The notes under the pieces were generated by a model that saw only the letters and a list, made by a program, of their open reading frames with translations, searched no databases and was not told where the DNA came from. Made by a program: the position numbers and the translations under genes. A DNA stretch of 64,000 nt from assembly GCF_000725545.1 (NCBI RefSeq), contig NZ_JNZP01000002.1, forward strand, positions 326,962-390,961, written 5' to 3'. Every line of letters begins with the position of its first letter. Position 1 is the first letter of the stretch. This DNA comes from Streptomyces exfoliatus (GTDB taxonomy: Bacteria; Actinomycetota; Actinomycetes; Streptomycetales; Streptomycetaceae). Below are positions 1 to 8,759 of the stretch, in pieces.

Positions 1-317
1 CCTCCTGGGTCACGGCAGCCGGTCTGGCGTGGCTGCTGCAACCCTGGGGACTGGTCGGCGCCGGGGCCGCGACTGCCCTCGAGGCGAACCTCTCCACCGC
101 CGACGACTGGCTCGCGCTGACCGGCTACTGCCTGCTGGCCACCCTCAGCCTCATCGTCATGGAGATGTACGCGGTCTGGGCACCTGCGGCCGCGGAAGCC
201 CGACTGAACGCCCTGCGCGACTGGCTGGGCCGGCACCAGGAGCAGCTGATCGTCACGCTCTCCCTCCTCGCCGGCCTGTGGCTGACGGCCGCGAGCATCT
301 ACGGGTTGGTCGCCTGA
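1..317 (+). CDS. GAP-family membrane protein, C-terminal part
   Basis: The window opens inside this gene; the reading frame starts at base 3 and ends with TGA at 317, leaving about 104 residues. The visible part has hydrophobic segments at its start, middle (a run around LLATLSLIVMEMYAVW) and extreme C-terminus (TLSLLAGLWLTAASIYGLVA), separated by a charged loop RLNALRDWLGRHQEQ. This layout matches the C-terminal half of actinobacterial GAP/Sap (sulfolipid-addressing-like) membrane proteins. The substrate is not known. The next gene is convergent. The family call rests on the loop and final helix only. Confidence 0.6.
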   Translation, partial: SWVTAAGLAWLLQPWGLVGAGAATALEANLSTADDWLALTGYCLLATLSLIVMEMYAVWAPAAAEARLNALRDWLGRHQEQLIVTLSLLAGLWLTAASIYGLVA

Positions 318-408
318 AACGGCGGGCCCCCGCTGAGATCACCGCGCTCGTGCGACTCGACGCCGATCGACGAGGAACCCTTCGGGGAGGCACCGGGGCG
401 TGTGGGAT

Positions 409-1740
409 TCAGCTGGTGCGTTGAAGTGCCGGCGGGGTCCAGTCGCCGGTGAGTGCGGGCCGCTGGGGCCAGTACAGACGCAGGAAGACGTTGAAGCTGC
501 CCGTGGGTGCGGGGAGCCAGTTGCTCTCGCGGTCGGGTCCGGGACTGTCGTGCTGGACGTAGATGTCCAGGGAGCCGTCGGGGTTGGTCCGCATGCCGCT
601 GCGGTCGCCGATCGCGTACCGGTTCAGCGGGTTGTCGGCGAAGAACTGGCGCTCGTTCATCATCGTGAGGGACCAGAAGCCGTCGACGGGCGGGGTCTCA
701 CCGGCGCCGAAGTGCAGCACGTAGGTGTGGGCGCCGTCGAGGGGCCGGCCGTCGGCGTCGGTGGTGGCGTGTGGGTACAGGGCGTCGGCGTCGAGGTTGG
801 CTCCGTATCCGAACCGGGTGATGACCGCGCGCTTGGTGTAGTCGGTGCCGTAGTCCCCCAAGCCTCGGTGCACGGTCCACCCACCGGCATTCGCGGACTC
901 CGCCCGGGCGAGCAGATCGCGCAGGGTCTCCGGGCCGCGCCGTGCACCCGCGTCCAGGGCGGCGAGCTCCTCGGCGGCCAGGTCGTCCAGGCTCGCGCCG
1001 GGTGCGATGCCGAGTTTGGCGAGGCGGCCCAGGATCGGTGCGTCGGCGGGGTCAGGAGGGTTGTCGACCATCATCTGGTTGAGGAGGGTGAAGTAGTCGC
1101 GGCCGCTGAGCGCGTGGGCCTGGTCGACCGGCGGCGTCGTGGTGTCGGCCCCGGCGGGGACGGGGACGTCGGTGGGAGGGGAGTAGTCGTCCGGGTTGCC
1201 GGTCCACTCCGACAGCGGAATCAGCCGCGTGGCGTCCTGAAGCCTGTTGACGGCCGGGAAGTCCGACGGACCGCTGGTCGCGTAACGGGCGATGATCCAG
1301 TTCACGGCGGTGGGCGACTTCAACAGGGTCAGACCGGGCGGGGTCGCTCCTGACCAGGACGGCCCGACGATCAGGAACGGGCCGGCGGACGGGCCGTACT
1401 CGCGCCGGCCGACGACCGCGCAGACATCGGACCAGGCGTCCAGAATGGGGACCATCCAGAACCGGTCACCGAAGTCGGGCAGGGCCAGCACCAGAGGTTG
1501 GTCGGACAGATCGAGCCAGGCACTGGAGTACAGGGTGTCGGCGTTCGGCGAGACGACCTCGGTGAATGAGGCGTCCGGAGTGGCGCGCAAGTAGCAGAAC
1601 TGGTTGACCGGGGCTTTCCGACGCCCGTCGTCCCGGGCCGGGACCGCCGTCATGGAGTCCTTCGTCAGGGCCGCCGTGACCAGCGGATACCCGTAGAGCC
1701 AAGCCTCCGTGGCCAGCTTCTCCATCGCCTCGTCCGTCAT
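409..1740 (-). CDS. DUF1254/DUF1214 domain protein
   Basis: A 443-residue protein with no signal peptide. The N-terminal half carries the DUF1254 signature (EAWLYGYPLV near residue 13, then NQFCYLR and SPNADTLYSSAWLDLS near residues 46-77). The C-terminal half carries the DUF1214 part (FWSLTMMNERQFFADNPLNRYAIGDR, then RESNWLPAPTGSFNVFLRLYWP), so both usual domains are present at normal length. No catalytic activity is established for the family, although related proteins are often annotated as secreted or membrane-associated. The gene stands alone, convergent with the GAP gene, with about 350 bases of non-coding DNA upstream. Confidence 0.85.
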   Translation of the reverse strand: MTDEAMEKLATEAWLYGYPLVTAALTKDSMTAVPARDDGRRKAPVNQFCYLRATPDASFTEVVSPNADTLYSSAWLDLSDQPLVLALPDFGDRFWMVPILDAWSDVCAVVGRREYGPSAGPFLIVGPSWSGATPPGLTLLKSPTAVNWIIARYATSGPSDFPAVNRLQDATRLIPLSEWTGNPDDYSPPTDVPVPAGADTTTPPVDQAHALSGRDYFTLLNQMMVDNPPDPADAPILGRLAKLGIAPGASLDDLAAEELAALDAGARRGPETLRDLLARAESANAGGWTVHRGLGDYGTDYTKRAVITRFGYGANLDADALYPHATTDADGRPLDGAHTYVLHFGAGETPPVDGFWSLTMMNERQFFADNPLNRYAIGDRSGMRTNPDGSLDIYVQHDSPGPDRESNWLPAPTGSFNVFLRLYWPQRPALTGDWTPPALQRTS

Positions 1741-2090
1741 CAGCTTCTCCTAGGTGTCACGGCGAATCCCATCCGGGCCCGACGCTATGAGTGCCGCCCG
1801 CCTCCCGCGCGGCGAGTCCGCCGAACGAGTGATGCGGACGGAACCGGCGGAGCCGATCGGCAAGCCGCATGTCCACGCTCGGCCGACGACCGAGGAGCCG
1901 TATCGGCGGCTGCTCCGCCTCCCCAGGGGCTCGGACCGGCGCGCCCGCGGCCGTAGTCCCCCGTGCCGCCCCCCTGCGGCAGCCCGCTTTCGCCCCGCGT
2001 CGTGGGCCACAACCCGTGGGCCGCCGGCTCTCGGAGGAACGGCCGGAGACACCCGCTCGTCGATGTCCCCGACCGGGTCGGGCGGAGGGT
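1741..2090. other. Intergenic region without a clear gene
   Basis: About 350 bases between the DUF1254 start and the end of the SARP gene, both on the minus strand. Open frames here are GC-driven, without a good ribosome binding site or recognisable protein. The DUF1254 promoter must lie here, but no convincing -10/-35 pair was found and there is no strong hairpin for the upstream SARP gene. Confidence 0.5.
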
Positions 2091-4079
2091 CTACGGGTGG
2101 GCGCCGAGCCCGTCGGACAACTCCCTCAGATACCGCGAGACCGGCCCGAAGGTGATCAGTCCGCTCTGCGCGCCGGCCAGCTCGGAGGCCGCCGGCTGGA
2201 GTTCGCGGAGCGCCCGGCGCATCGTGCCGTGGTCACCGACGGCCGTGGCCGCCCTGCCCACCACGCACCACAAGGCCTCGAACATGAGGTCGCGCGGCGG
2301 CGGGGCGATGTCCCTCAGCGCCGCGCGCGCGGCCTCCGTGTCCCCCGCGCCCACCAGGAGCCACGGGCGCACCCAGTTCTCGTAGGGTCCCCAGTCGGCC
2401 TCGGCCTCCTCGGGCGCGACGCCGTGGGAGAGGTGCAGCCCGAGTCTGGCCAGGGGCAGCAGCCCGAGCCGCAGTCCCGGCATTCCCGCGCCCTCCAGCG
2501 CGATGTCGGCCTCCCGGTACGCCTCGTCGGCCGCGGCGAGCGGCTGGGTCAGGGCGGTGCGCAGGGCGCGGTACCACGTGGTGAACACGCCCACGAGCGG
2601 CAGACCGTACCGCTCGGAGAGCCGGTCGGCGGCCACCGCGTGCTGCTCGGCCCCGGCGAGGTCGGACACCGCGCAGCGCGACTGGAGGCGGACGAGGTGC
2701 CCGAGGACCTCGTACGTCACCAGGTCGTTGCGCTGCCCCAGGGAGACGATCTCCGCGCCGATGGCGTCCCGCCGGGGGGACAGCCCCGCGCGCTGGAAGG
2801 TCTGCATGAACACGCCGTTCAGGGCGAAGGCCAGCAGCGGTCCGTCCCCGAGGCCGCGTGCGAGTTGTTCGCCCTGCCGGGCCGCCTGGTAGGCCCTGGC
2901 CCGTTCCCCCGAGGCCGCCTGTTCAACGGGGAGCGCGCCGCGGGACTCCACGGCGATGGTGGCGAGGAGCCGGGCCCTGGCCGTGTCGTGGGCGTCGGCG
3001 GGCAGCAGCCGCAGGGTGCGTTCGGCGGCGTCGACCAGCCACCGCGCCTGCTCGGGGTCGTCGGAGCGGGTCCAGACCGCCGGCACGTCATAGGTGCCGA
3101 TGACGCGGGCGGTGAGTTCCGCGTCGCCGAGCTGCTCGGCGGCCGCGACGGCGGCGACCCGGTGACGGCGGGCCGCCTCAAGGCCTCCGCCGCCGGTGAC
3201 CGCCAGGTCGCGCATCAGCCCCGCAGTGGACTCCAGGCGGGCCCGCGCGTACGAGGGGACCACGCGCTCGTAGGCCGCGGTCGCCTCCGCCCAGACCTGG
3301 GCGGCCGTACCGCCGGGGCCGGGATCGAGGTGGTCGGCCTGGCGCAGGACGTCGGTCTCCAGTCGGCGCAGTCTCGGTCCCGGGTCGATGCCCATCTGCT
3401 CGCCGAGCAGGCGCCGGGCCCGCCGTACGACGGAGAGCGCGTCGCTCTGACGCCCGGATCGGTAGAGGGCCAGCACCAGCAGGTACCAGGCGTCCTCGCG
3501 CCAGGGGTGCTCGGTGACGTACGCGTCCAGGTCGGGGACCGCCTGCGCGGCGGCTCCCAGGGCCAGTTGTGCCGCGGCCCGGCGTTCGACGGCCTGGCAG
3601 TTCAGCTCCACCAGCCGGGAGCGCTCCGTACGGATCCAGGGGCCCTCGTCGAGACCGGCGTAGGCGGGGCCCCGCCACCAGCCGAGCGCCTGGGTGAGCC
3701 GGCTGACGGCCTCGGCGGGCGGCAGCTCGGCGGCGGAGGCGACGGCGTGCTCGAAGCGCCAGGCGTCGACGTCCTCTTCCGCCGCCTTCAGGGCGTAGCC
3801 AGGGCCCTCGGTGACGAGGAGCCGGGGTCTGCCGCGGGGCGGCCGGTCGGGTTCGAGGGCGCGGCGCAGTGCGGCGACGAAGGTGCGTACGGCGCTCACC
3901 GCGTCCGCGGGCGGTTCCGCCCAGAGGTCCTCCACCAGCCGTGCGACGGGCACGACACGGCGGCGAGCGACGATGAGCCGGGCCAGCACCGCGCGGTGCC
4001 TGGGCCCCTTGAGCGCGACCGGGTCTCCCTGCGGGTCCCAGGCGGACACAGGTCCCAGGACGCTCAGTCTCAACCCCAT
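2091..4079 (-). CDS. SARP (AfsR/DnrI-type) transcriptional regulator with BTAD domain
   Basis: A 662-residue DNA-binding regulator. Residues 1-90 form an OmpR-type winged helix (MGLRLSVLGPVSAWD, then PRHRAVLARLIVARRRVVPVARLVEDLW). Residues about 100-245 are the bacterial transcriptional activation domain (DAWRFEHAV, WRGPAYAGL, HPWREDAWYLLVLALYRSGRQSDALSVVRRAR, GIDPGPRLRRLE). The remaining 400 residues are alanine- and leucine-rich helices suggestive of TPR-like repeats, and no P-loop NTPase motif is visible, unlike full AfsR. SARPs activate secondary-metabolism or accessory genes. It is divergent from the hydrolase at 4237, which is the likeliest target. No biosynthetic cluster is visible nearby. 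Confidence 0.88.
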   Translation of the reverse strand: MGLRLSVLGPVSAWDPQGDPVALKGPRHRAVLARLIVARRRVVPVARLVEDLWAEPPADAVSAVRTFVAALRRALEPDRPPRGRPRLLVTEGPGYALKAAEEDVDAWRFEHAVASAAELPPAEAVSRLTQALGWWRGPAYAGLDEGPWIRTERSRLVELNCQAVERRAAAQLALGAAAQAVPDLDAYVTEHPWREDAWYLLVLALYRSGRQSDALSVVRRARRLLGEQMGIDPGPRLRRLETDVLRQADHLDPGPGGTAAQVWAEATAAYERVVPSYARARLESTAGLMRDLAVTGGGGLEAARRHRVAAVAAAEQLGDAELTARVIGTYDVPAVWTRSDDPEQARWLVDAAERTLRLLPADAHDTARARLLATIAVESRGALPVEQAASGERARAYQAARQGEQLARGLGDGPLLAFALNGVFMQTFQRAGLSPRRDAIGAEIVSLGQRNDLVTYEVLGHLVRLQSRCAVSDLAGAEQHAVAADRLSERYGLPLVGVFTTWYRALRTALTQPLAAADEAYREADIALEGAGMPGLRLGLLPLARLGLHLSHGVAPEEAEADWGPYENWVRPWLLVGAGDTEAARAALRDIAPPPRDLMFEALWCVVGRAATAVGDHGTMRRALRELQPAASELAGAQSGLITFGPVSRYLRELSDGLGAHP

Positions 4080-4236
4080 CGCCGCCGTTCGTTCTGCCGG
4101 GAAACCACCAGCTCAAACGTACAGCGCTCATCGGTTGCTCATTCGCCGCCCGCAGGCTTCGAACCGGGGGCGCGAGCGGCCCGCGGCCGCCGCGCACCCC
4201 ACGGATCAGAAACGACCCCCAGAAACGAGCGGCACC

Positions 4237-5118
4237 ATGGCACCCACCCTTCCGGACTTCGAGTACCGGCGCGTCACCGTCGCCGAGGGCGTGTCCCTCC
4301 ACGTGGCGGTCGGCGGATCGGGCACTCCGGTCGTCCTGTTGCACGGTTTCCCGCAGACCCACCTCATGTGGCGGCACGTCGCCGCCGACCTCGCCGCCGA
4401 CCACACCGTCATCGTCCCCGACCTCCGCGGCTACGGTGACAGCGACAAGCCGCTGGAGGACGGCCCGGACACCTATTCCAAGCGGACCATGGCCCGGGAC
4501 ATCGTCACGCTCGCGAAGAACCTCGGGCACGAGAGCTTCGCCCTGGCGGGCCACGACCGTGGCGCGCTGGTCGCCTTCCGCGCCGGCCTCGACCACCCGG
4601 ACGTCATCAGCCACCTGGCCTGCCTGGACGTCCTGCCCACCCTGGACACGTGGGAGGCGCTGCACGGCGTCACCGCGGCTGTCGGCTTCCACCTGTACCT
4701 CATGGCCCAGCCGTCCGGCCTGCCCGAGAAGATGATCCGGGCGAGCTCGGACGAGTTCTTCGGCCACTTCCTCGATGTCTGGACCGAAGACCCGGACGCG
4801 GTGCCCGACGACGTGCGGGAGGCCTACCTCACGGCGTGCCGCGACGCCGTTCCCTCGATCGTCGCCGACTACCGCGCGTCCGCCGGCATCGACGTGGACC
4901 ACGACCGCGCCGACCGCGCCGCGGGCCACCAGCTCGTCATGCCCGTCTCGGTGCTCCAGCAGGACTGGGGGGCGGCCCTCGGTTACGAGGCCGCGGCCCT
5001 GTGGGGCGCCTGGGCGCGGGACCTGGACCATTCCACCGTCTCCACCGGCCACTTCATGGCCGAGGAGGCCCCCGCGGACATCGCCGGGGCGCTGCGGAAG
5101 CTGCTGACCCGCTCCTGA
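4237..5118 (+). CDS. Alpha/beta hydrolase, haloacetate dehalogenase/epoxide hydrolase type
   Basis: A 293-residue cytosolic alpha/beta hydrolase. It shows HGFPQ (36-40, oxyanion hole), PDLRGYGDSDKP (61-72), the nucleophile elbow GHDRGA with Asp107 as nucleophile, and a C-terminal GHFMAEE with catalytic His272. An Asp nucleophile followed by Arg is typical of fluoroacetate dehalogenase-like and epoxide hydrolase-like members, which hydrolyse through an aspartyl ester. The substrate cannot be read from sequence. The start at 4237 was chosen because the conserved fold begins there; longer in-frame extensions overlap the divergent SARP gene. The pair probably shares the 157-base region between them. 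Confidence 0.85.
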   Translation: MAPTLPDFEYRRVTVAEGVSLHVAVGGSGTPVVLLHGFPQTHLMWRHVAADLAADHTVIVPDLRGYGDSDKPLEDGPDTYSKRTMARDIVTLAKNLGHESFALAGHDRGALVAFRAGLDHPDVISHLACLDVLPTLDTWEALHGVTAAVGFHLYLMAQPSGLPEKMIRASSDEFFGHFLDVWTEDPDAVPDDVREAYLTACRDAVPSIVADYRASAGIDVDHDRADRAAGHQLVMPVSVLQQDWGAALGYEAAALWGAWARDLDHSTVSTGHFMAEEAPADIAGALRKLLTRS

Positions 5119-5265
5119 CGGCGGGCGGGCGGAGATGCCGTCCGCCGCACGGCAGGGGGATGTGAGCCCCGCTCACAAGAACTTCCTCCTGGCCGGACGC
5201 ACGGCCCGAGGCACTGACGGGACCGGCATCTCCGCACGGGGCACGCGAGGAGTGCCTGGTGCCGC

Positions 5266-5535
5266 TCAGAGCGCGGTCGACTCACGCGCGGGAAGCGGTG
5301 TGCCGCTCAGTTCGTGCTGGACTTCCTCGAGGTCACCGCCGTTCTGCAGGACGAGGCGGCTGCGGCTGAGCGGGCTCGCGGCGAGGGCGTCGGGACGACG
5401 CAGGGCCCGCAGCGCGTCACGTACGGCCGAGTCGAACTCGGGGCGGGACAGTACGGCCGGCTCGCGCACCTGCCGCACGGCCGGGTCGGAGTCCTCTTCG
5501 GTCGGCCCCTCGGTTCCGGCCAGGATGGCGTTGCC
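5266..5535 (-). pseudogene. Remnant of a regulator C-terminus (probable pseudogene)
   Basis: An in-frame stretch of about 85 codons ending at 5266 reads as normal Streptomyces protein (SRPEFDSAVRDALRALRRPD, ALAASPLSRSRLV, NGGDLEEVQHELSG). It resembles the extreme C-terminus of larger streptomycete ATP-binding or regulatory proteins, as far as I can recall. The frame has no ATG and only one internal GTG (5478) without a good ribosome binding site. Its upstream side runs into the terminator hairpin behind the mannanase gene. The most likely explanation is a truncated relic; a 70-residue protein from GTG 5478 is the alternative. Confidence 0.4.
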
Positions 5536-5537
5536 GG

Positions 5538-5564
5538 GACCCGGGAGGCATGACCTCCCGGGTC
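5538..5564 (-). terminator. Hairpin terminator behind the mannanase gene
   Basis: A perfect 11-bp inverted repeat (GACCCGGGAGG, loop CATGA, CCTCCCGGGTC) lies about 75 bases past the mannanase stop. There is no T-run, as is common for terminators in high-GC actinomycetes. Confidence 0.6.
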
Positions 5565-5637
5565 GCTCTCCGCCGGCACCGACGTCGCGCGTGGGGCCTC
5601 GACGCCGTACCGGAGGAGAGGGCGGGCACGTGCGGGG

Positions 5638-7302
5638 TCAGGCCGTGGCGCAGGCCGCGCCGTCGAGAGTGAAGGATGCCGGGGCCGGGTTCGTCGTGCC
5701 CTTGGTGGCGATGAAGCCGAGCGTGACGGAGCCGGACGGGGCGATCGTGTGGGTGTAGGGCACGGCGGAGACGCTGACCGTGCTGCCGGTCTGGACGGCG
5801 GTGCCGCCCCACATGCTGCCGACGGTCTGGCCCGCGCCGTAGGAGAAGCCCAGCGTCCAGCCGTTGACGGGAACGGTTCCGGTGTTGCGGATGATGATCT
5901 CGCCCTGGAACCCGCCCGGCCATTCGCCGACGACGCGGTAGCCGACGGCGCAGCGGGCGCCGGGGGTGCCGCCGCCCGCCTCGGTGGTGACGTCCACCGT
6001 CGCGGAACGGGCCGAGCGGTTGCCCGCCGCGTCACGGGCGTAGACGGCGAAGGTGTACGCCGTGTCGGCGGCGAGCCCCGCCACGGTGACCTGGGTGGTG
6101 GTGGAGGACGCGACCTTCGTGTCGGTGCCGCCGCTGACGCGGACGACGTCGTATCCCGCGACACCGACGTCGTCGGTGGCGGCGGCCCAGGTGAGGGTCG
6201 CGGAGTCGGAGGTCAGCGCGGAGGCCGTCGGCGTGCCCGGGGCGGTGGGCGGTGCCGTGTCGCCCGGGGCGCCGCCGAAGACCGTGGCCTCCCGGGACGT
6301 CTGGGCGATTCCGTTCGCGCCGTGGAAGATGCGCTCGCCCCAGGCGCTGAGGCGGCTCGGGTCGAAGTCGACGGCGAGGTCGAGGATCGGGTCGGTGTTG
6401 CCGCTCCAGGACCAGGCGAGGTAACCGAGGTCGAGCCGCTCGGCGGCGGCCATCATGGTGTCCTCGTCGGGGTCGCCCCACTGGTCGGCCGGGCCGCCGA
6501 ACTCGCCGATGAGGATGGGCAGTCGGGCGGCGACGAAGGTGTTCAGGTAGTCGGTGATCTCCTGCGCGGTGTCGAAGACGCTGTACATGTGGATGGAGAA
6601 GATCAGGTTGCCGGTGGGGTCGGCGTCGTAGACGGACCGGGCGTTGGCCTTCATGACGCCCTGCCAGTCCTGGCCCCAGTTGGGCGCGTCGACCATGATC
6701 GTGTGCTGGAACCCGGCGGCCCTCAGCTTCTTGACGGCGGCGGTCGTGGGCTCGGTCCAGCCGGCGGGGTCGGTGTTGCCCCAGGGCTCGTTGCCGATGT
6801 TGACGATGACGTAGTCCTCTTGCCCGGCGATTACGTCCTTGAGGCCGATCCAGTAGTCGGCGGCGTGGTCCAGGGTGCCCGCGGCGGCGTCCTCGCCGTA
6901 GCCGGTGGTGTCGTGGACCTCCAGGACGCAGATCAGCCGCTGGGTCTTGCAGTCGGCGACGACGGCGGCGACGTCGGCGGGGCTGTTCTCGGACCAGCGG
7001 TGACCGTCGGAGAGGACGACCCGGACACTGTTGGCACCCAGTGCCTTGACGTCGGCCAGTGACTGCGTCTCGCCCGGGTACCAGGTGTGGGCGTGGTTGA
7101 CGCCGCGCATCACGAAGTCGTTGCCGTTCGCTTCGAGCAGGCGCCCGTCGCTGACGTGCAGGCCCGTCGCCAGGGGCTCGGCCGTCCGCGCGTGCGCCGT
7201 GGCCGTACCGAGGACGCCCATGAGGGCGAGCCCGAGGAGGGTCGCAAGCCCTGTCACCAGAGCGACGGCCGTGCGGGGGCGTGCCGTGCTTCTCGTTCTC
7301 AC
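5638..7302 (-). CDS. manA: Secreted endo-beta-1,4-mannanase (GH5_8) with FnIII and CBM2
   Basis: A 554-residue secreted glycosidase that cleaves mannan backbones. Residues 1-38 are a signal peptide ending TATAHA. The GH5 domain (about 40-345) holds GVNHAHTWYPGETQSL, the acid/base Glu172 in NIGNEPW and the nucleophile Glu267 in IGEFGG, in a context matching Streptomyces ManA-type mannanases rather than cellulases. A fibronectin III domain (about 350-440) and a C-terminal CBM2 (about 450-554, with QTGSTVSVSAVPYTH) follow. The GTG start at 7302 has GGAG six bases upstream and places a CebR-type palindrome in the 5' region; longer frames would cross that operator. Divergent from the acetylxylan esterase gene. 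Confidence 0.88.
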   Translation of the reverse strand: MRTRSTARPRTAVALVTGLATLLGLALMGVLGTATAHARTAEPLATGLHVSDGRLLEANGNDFVMRGVNHAHTWYPGETQSLADVKALGANSVRVVLSDGHRWSENSPADVAAVVADCKTQRLICVLEVHDTTGYGEDAAAGTLDHAADYWIGLKDVIAGQEDYVIVNIGNEPWGNTDPAGWTEPTTAAVKKLRAAGFQHTIMVDAPNWGQDWQGVMKANARSVYDADPTGNLIFSIHMYSVFDTAQEITDYLNTFVAARLPILIGEFGGPADQWGDPDEDTMMAAAERLDLGYLAWSWSGNTDPILDLAVDFDPSRLSAWGERIFHGANGIAQTSREATVFGGAPGDTAPPTAPGTPTASALTSDSATLTWAAATDDVGVAGYDVVRVSGGTDTKVASSTTTQVTVAGLAADTAYTFAVYARDAAGNRSARSATVDVTTEAGGGTPGARCAVGYRVVGEWPGGFQGEIIIRNTGTVPVNGWTLGFSYGAGQTVGSMWGGTAVQTGSTVSVSAVPYTHTIAPSGSVTLGFIATKGTTNPAPASFTLDGAACATA

Positions 7303-7357
7303 TTCGACTCCAGAAGGTGTGCATGCCGGAAACCGGGCGGGGTCCGCCCGGTGAGCG

Positions 7358-7371
7358 TGGGAGCGCTCCCA
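7358..7371. promoter_or_regulatory. CebR-type operator palindrome
   Basis: The perfect 14-bp palindrome TGGGAGCGCTCCCA lies 56-69 bases upstream of the mannanase GTG. It is identical to the consensus of the cellobiose/cellotriose-responsive LacI-family repressor CebR of Streptomyces. It predicts repression of the mannanase in the absence of cello-oligosaccharides or a similar inducer. No cebR gene lies in this window. Confidence 0.8.
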
Positions 7372-7425
7372 TACAGCCATCGGCGTCAAGGACACGTCAA
7401 CCCCCACGACATGGATTGACACACC

Positions 7426-7440
7426 TTCGAAAGTTTCGAA
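7426..7440. promoter_or_regulatory. CGAAA-N-TTTCG inverted repeat, xylan-type operator candidate
   Basis: TTCGAAAGTTTCGAA is a perfect inverted repeat (7-bp arms, one central base) in the 382-base divergent region between the mannanase and acetylxylan esterase starts. From memory, CGAAA-N-TTTCG repeats occur upstream of Streptomyces xylanase genes and BxlR recognises related CGAA/TTCG sites. The rest of the divergent region (7303-7684) shows the CebR-type box at 7358 and no gene. Confidence 0.6.
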
Positions 7441-7684
7441 CCTCACTCGCGATGCGCCATCCCGATCGCGTCACCGGTTCACTCATTGGACTCCGCGACC
7501 AACGAACCACGGGCGCCCCACCAGGGAGGATGCCGCCGACCCGGAGGATCCAGCAGCGCAAACATTTCGCGCAGGCCGACGAAAGTATTGACATGAGCGC
7601 ACCAAACCGCCCACTGTTCGCCCGTGGCGGACCTCAAGGAGGCGCCGCACCGCCCGAGTCCCGTCGAAGAGGAGGACCACCCCG

Positions 7685-8656
7685 ATGCGTCGAAAGATCC
7701 GCCCGGCCCTGCGGCCGCTGCTCGTGGGCCAGGCCGCCGTCGCCCTGGCTGCCGCGGCCACCCTCACCACCGGCGCCGCTCCGGCGCAGGCCGCCGCCTG
7801 TTCCAACGGATACGTCGGACTCGCCTTCGACGACGGCCCGTCCGGCACCACCCGGGCCCTGCTCGACTCCCTGCGGCAGAACGGCCTGCGGGCCACCATG
7901 TTCAACCAGGGGCAGTACGCCGCCGCCAACCCCGCCCTGGTCAAGGCCCAGGTCGACGCGGGCATGTGGGTCGCGAACCACAGCTACACCCACCCGCACA
8001 TGACCCAGCTGAGCCAGGCGCAGATGGAGTCGGAGATCTCGCGCACCCAGCAGGCCATCGTCACCGCCGGCGGCGGGACGCCGAAACTGTTCCGGCCGCC
8101 CTACGGCGAGACGAACGCGACGCTGAAGGCGGTCGAGGCCGCCCACGGTCTGCGGGAGGTCCTCTGGGACGTCGACTCGCAGGACTGGAACAACGCCGGC
8201 ACGGACGCGATCGTCCAGGCCGCGAACCGGCTCACCGACGGCCAGATCATCCTGATGCACGACTGGCCCGCCAACACCCTCGCCGCGATCCCGCGGATCG
8301 CGCGGACACTGGCGGCCAAGGGCCTGTGCTCCGGGATGATCTCCCCGACGACGGGCCGCGCCGTGGCCCCCGACGGAAGCGGCGGTACGGAGAGCTGCGC
8401 GGCGACCCTGACGGCGGGCCAGTCGTGGAGCGACCGGTACAACCTCGGCGTGGCGGTCAGCGGCTCGACGGCCTGGACCGTCACGGTGAACGTCCCCTCC
8501 CCCGCGAAGGTCCTGGCCACCTGGAACGTCAGCGCCTCCTACCCGGACGGCCAGACCCTCGTCGCCCGGCCGAACGGGAGCGGCAGCACCTGGGGCATGA
8601 CGATCCAGCACAACGGCAACCGGACCTGGCCGACCGTCACGTGCAGGCCGTCCTGA
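7685..8656 (+). CDS. axeA: Secreted acetylxylan esterase, CE4 (polysaccharide deacetylase) with CBM2
   Basis: A 323-residue secreted enzyme that would remove acetyl groups from xylan. Residues 1-37 are a signal peptide (cleaved near AQAAA). The NodB/CE4 domain (about 40-225) shows all motifs: AFDDGP with Asp49/Asp50, NHSYTHPH with metal ligands His99/His103, [17 protein letters not shown] and ILMHDW. A CBM2 (about 235-323) follows a glycine/serine linker. Single CE4 plus C-terminal CBM2 at this length is the architecture of Streptomyces lividans AxeA. AGGAGG precedes the ATG at 7685. A chitin deacetylase role is the alternative, but the xylan-degradation neighbours favour AxeA. Confidence 0.85.
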   Translation: MRRKIRPALRPLLVGQAAVALAAAATLTTGAAPAQAAACSNGYVGLAFDDGPSGTTRALLDSLRQNGLRATMFNQGQYAAANPALVKAQVDAGMWVANHSYTHPHMTQLSQAQMESEISRTQQAIVTAGGGTPKLFRPPYGETNATLKAVEAAHGLREVLWDVDSQDWNNAGTDAIVQAANRLTDGQIILMHDWPANTLAAIPRIARTLAAKGLCSGMISPTTGRAVAPDGSGGTESCAATLTAGQSWSDRYNLGVAVSGSTAWTVTVNVPSPAKVLATWNVSASYPDGQTLVARPNGSGSTWGMTIQHNGNRTWPTVTCRPS

Positions 8657-8680
8657 TCACCGCCGCCCCGAACGGCACCG

Positions 8681-8708
8681 GCCCCGCTGCCCGTCAGGGC
8701 GGCGGGGC
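8681..8708. terminator. Hairpin between convergent axeA and bxlA
   Basis: A 12-bp stem (GCCCCGCTGCCC, loop GTCA, GGGCGGCGGGGC, one wobble pair) in the gap between the two convergent stop codons; it can serve both directions. Confidence 0.65.
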
Positions 8709-8759
8709 TCGGCCGTGTCGTACGCCCGCGGGGGCACGTACCCGCGAGTCGCCCGCCCG

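Noticed and set aside
1869..4439. Very long open frame on the plus strand opposite the SARP gene
   Set aside because: The protein is Arg/Gly/Pro-rich with no domain, and the opposite strand encodes a clear SARP regulator; a shadow frame of high-GC DNA.
2091..5118. Secondary-metabolite cluster suggested by the SARP regulator
   Set aside because: No PKS, NRPS, terpene or other core biosynthetic gene is visible around it; the only partner is one hydrolase.
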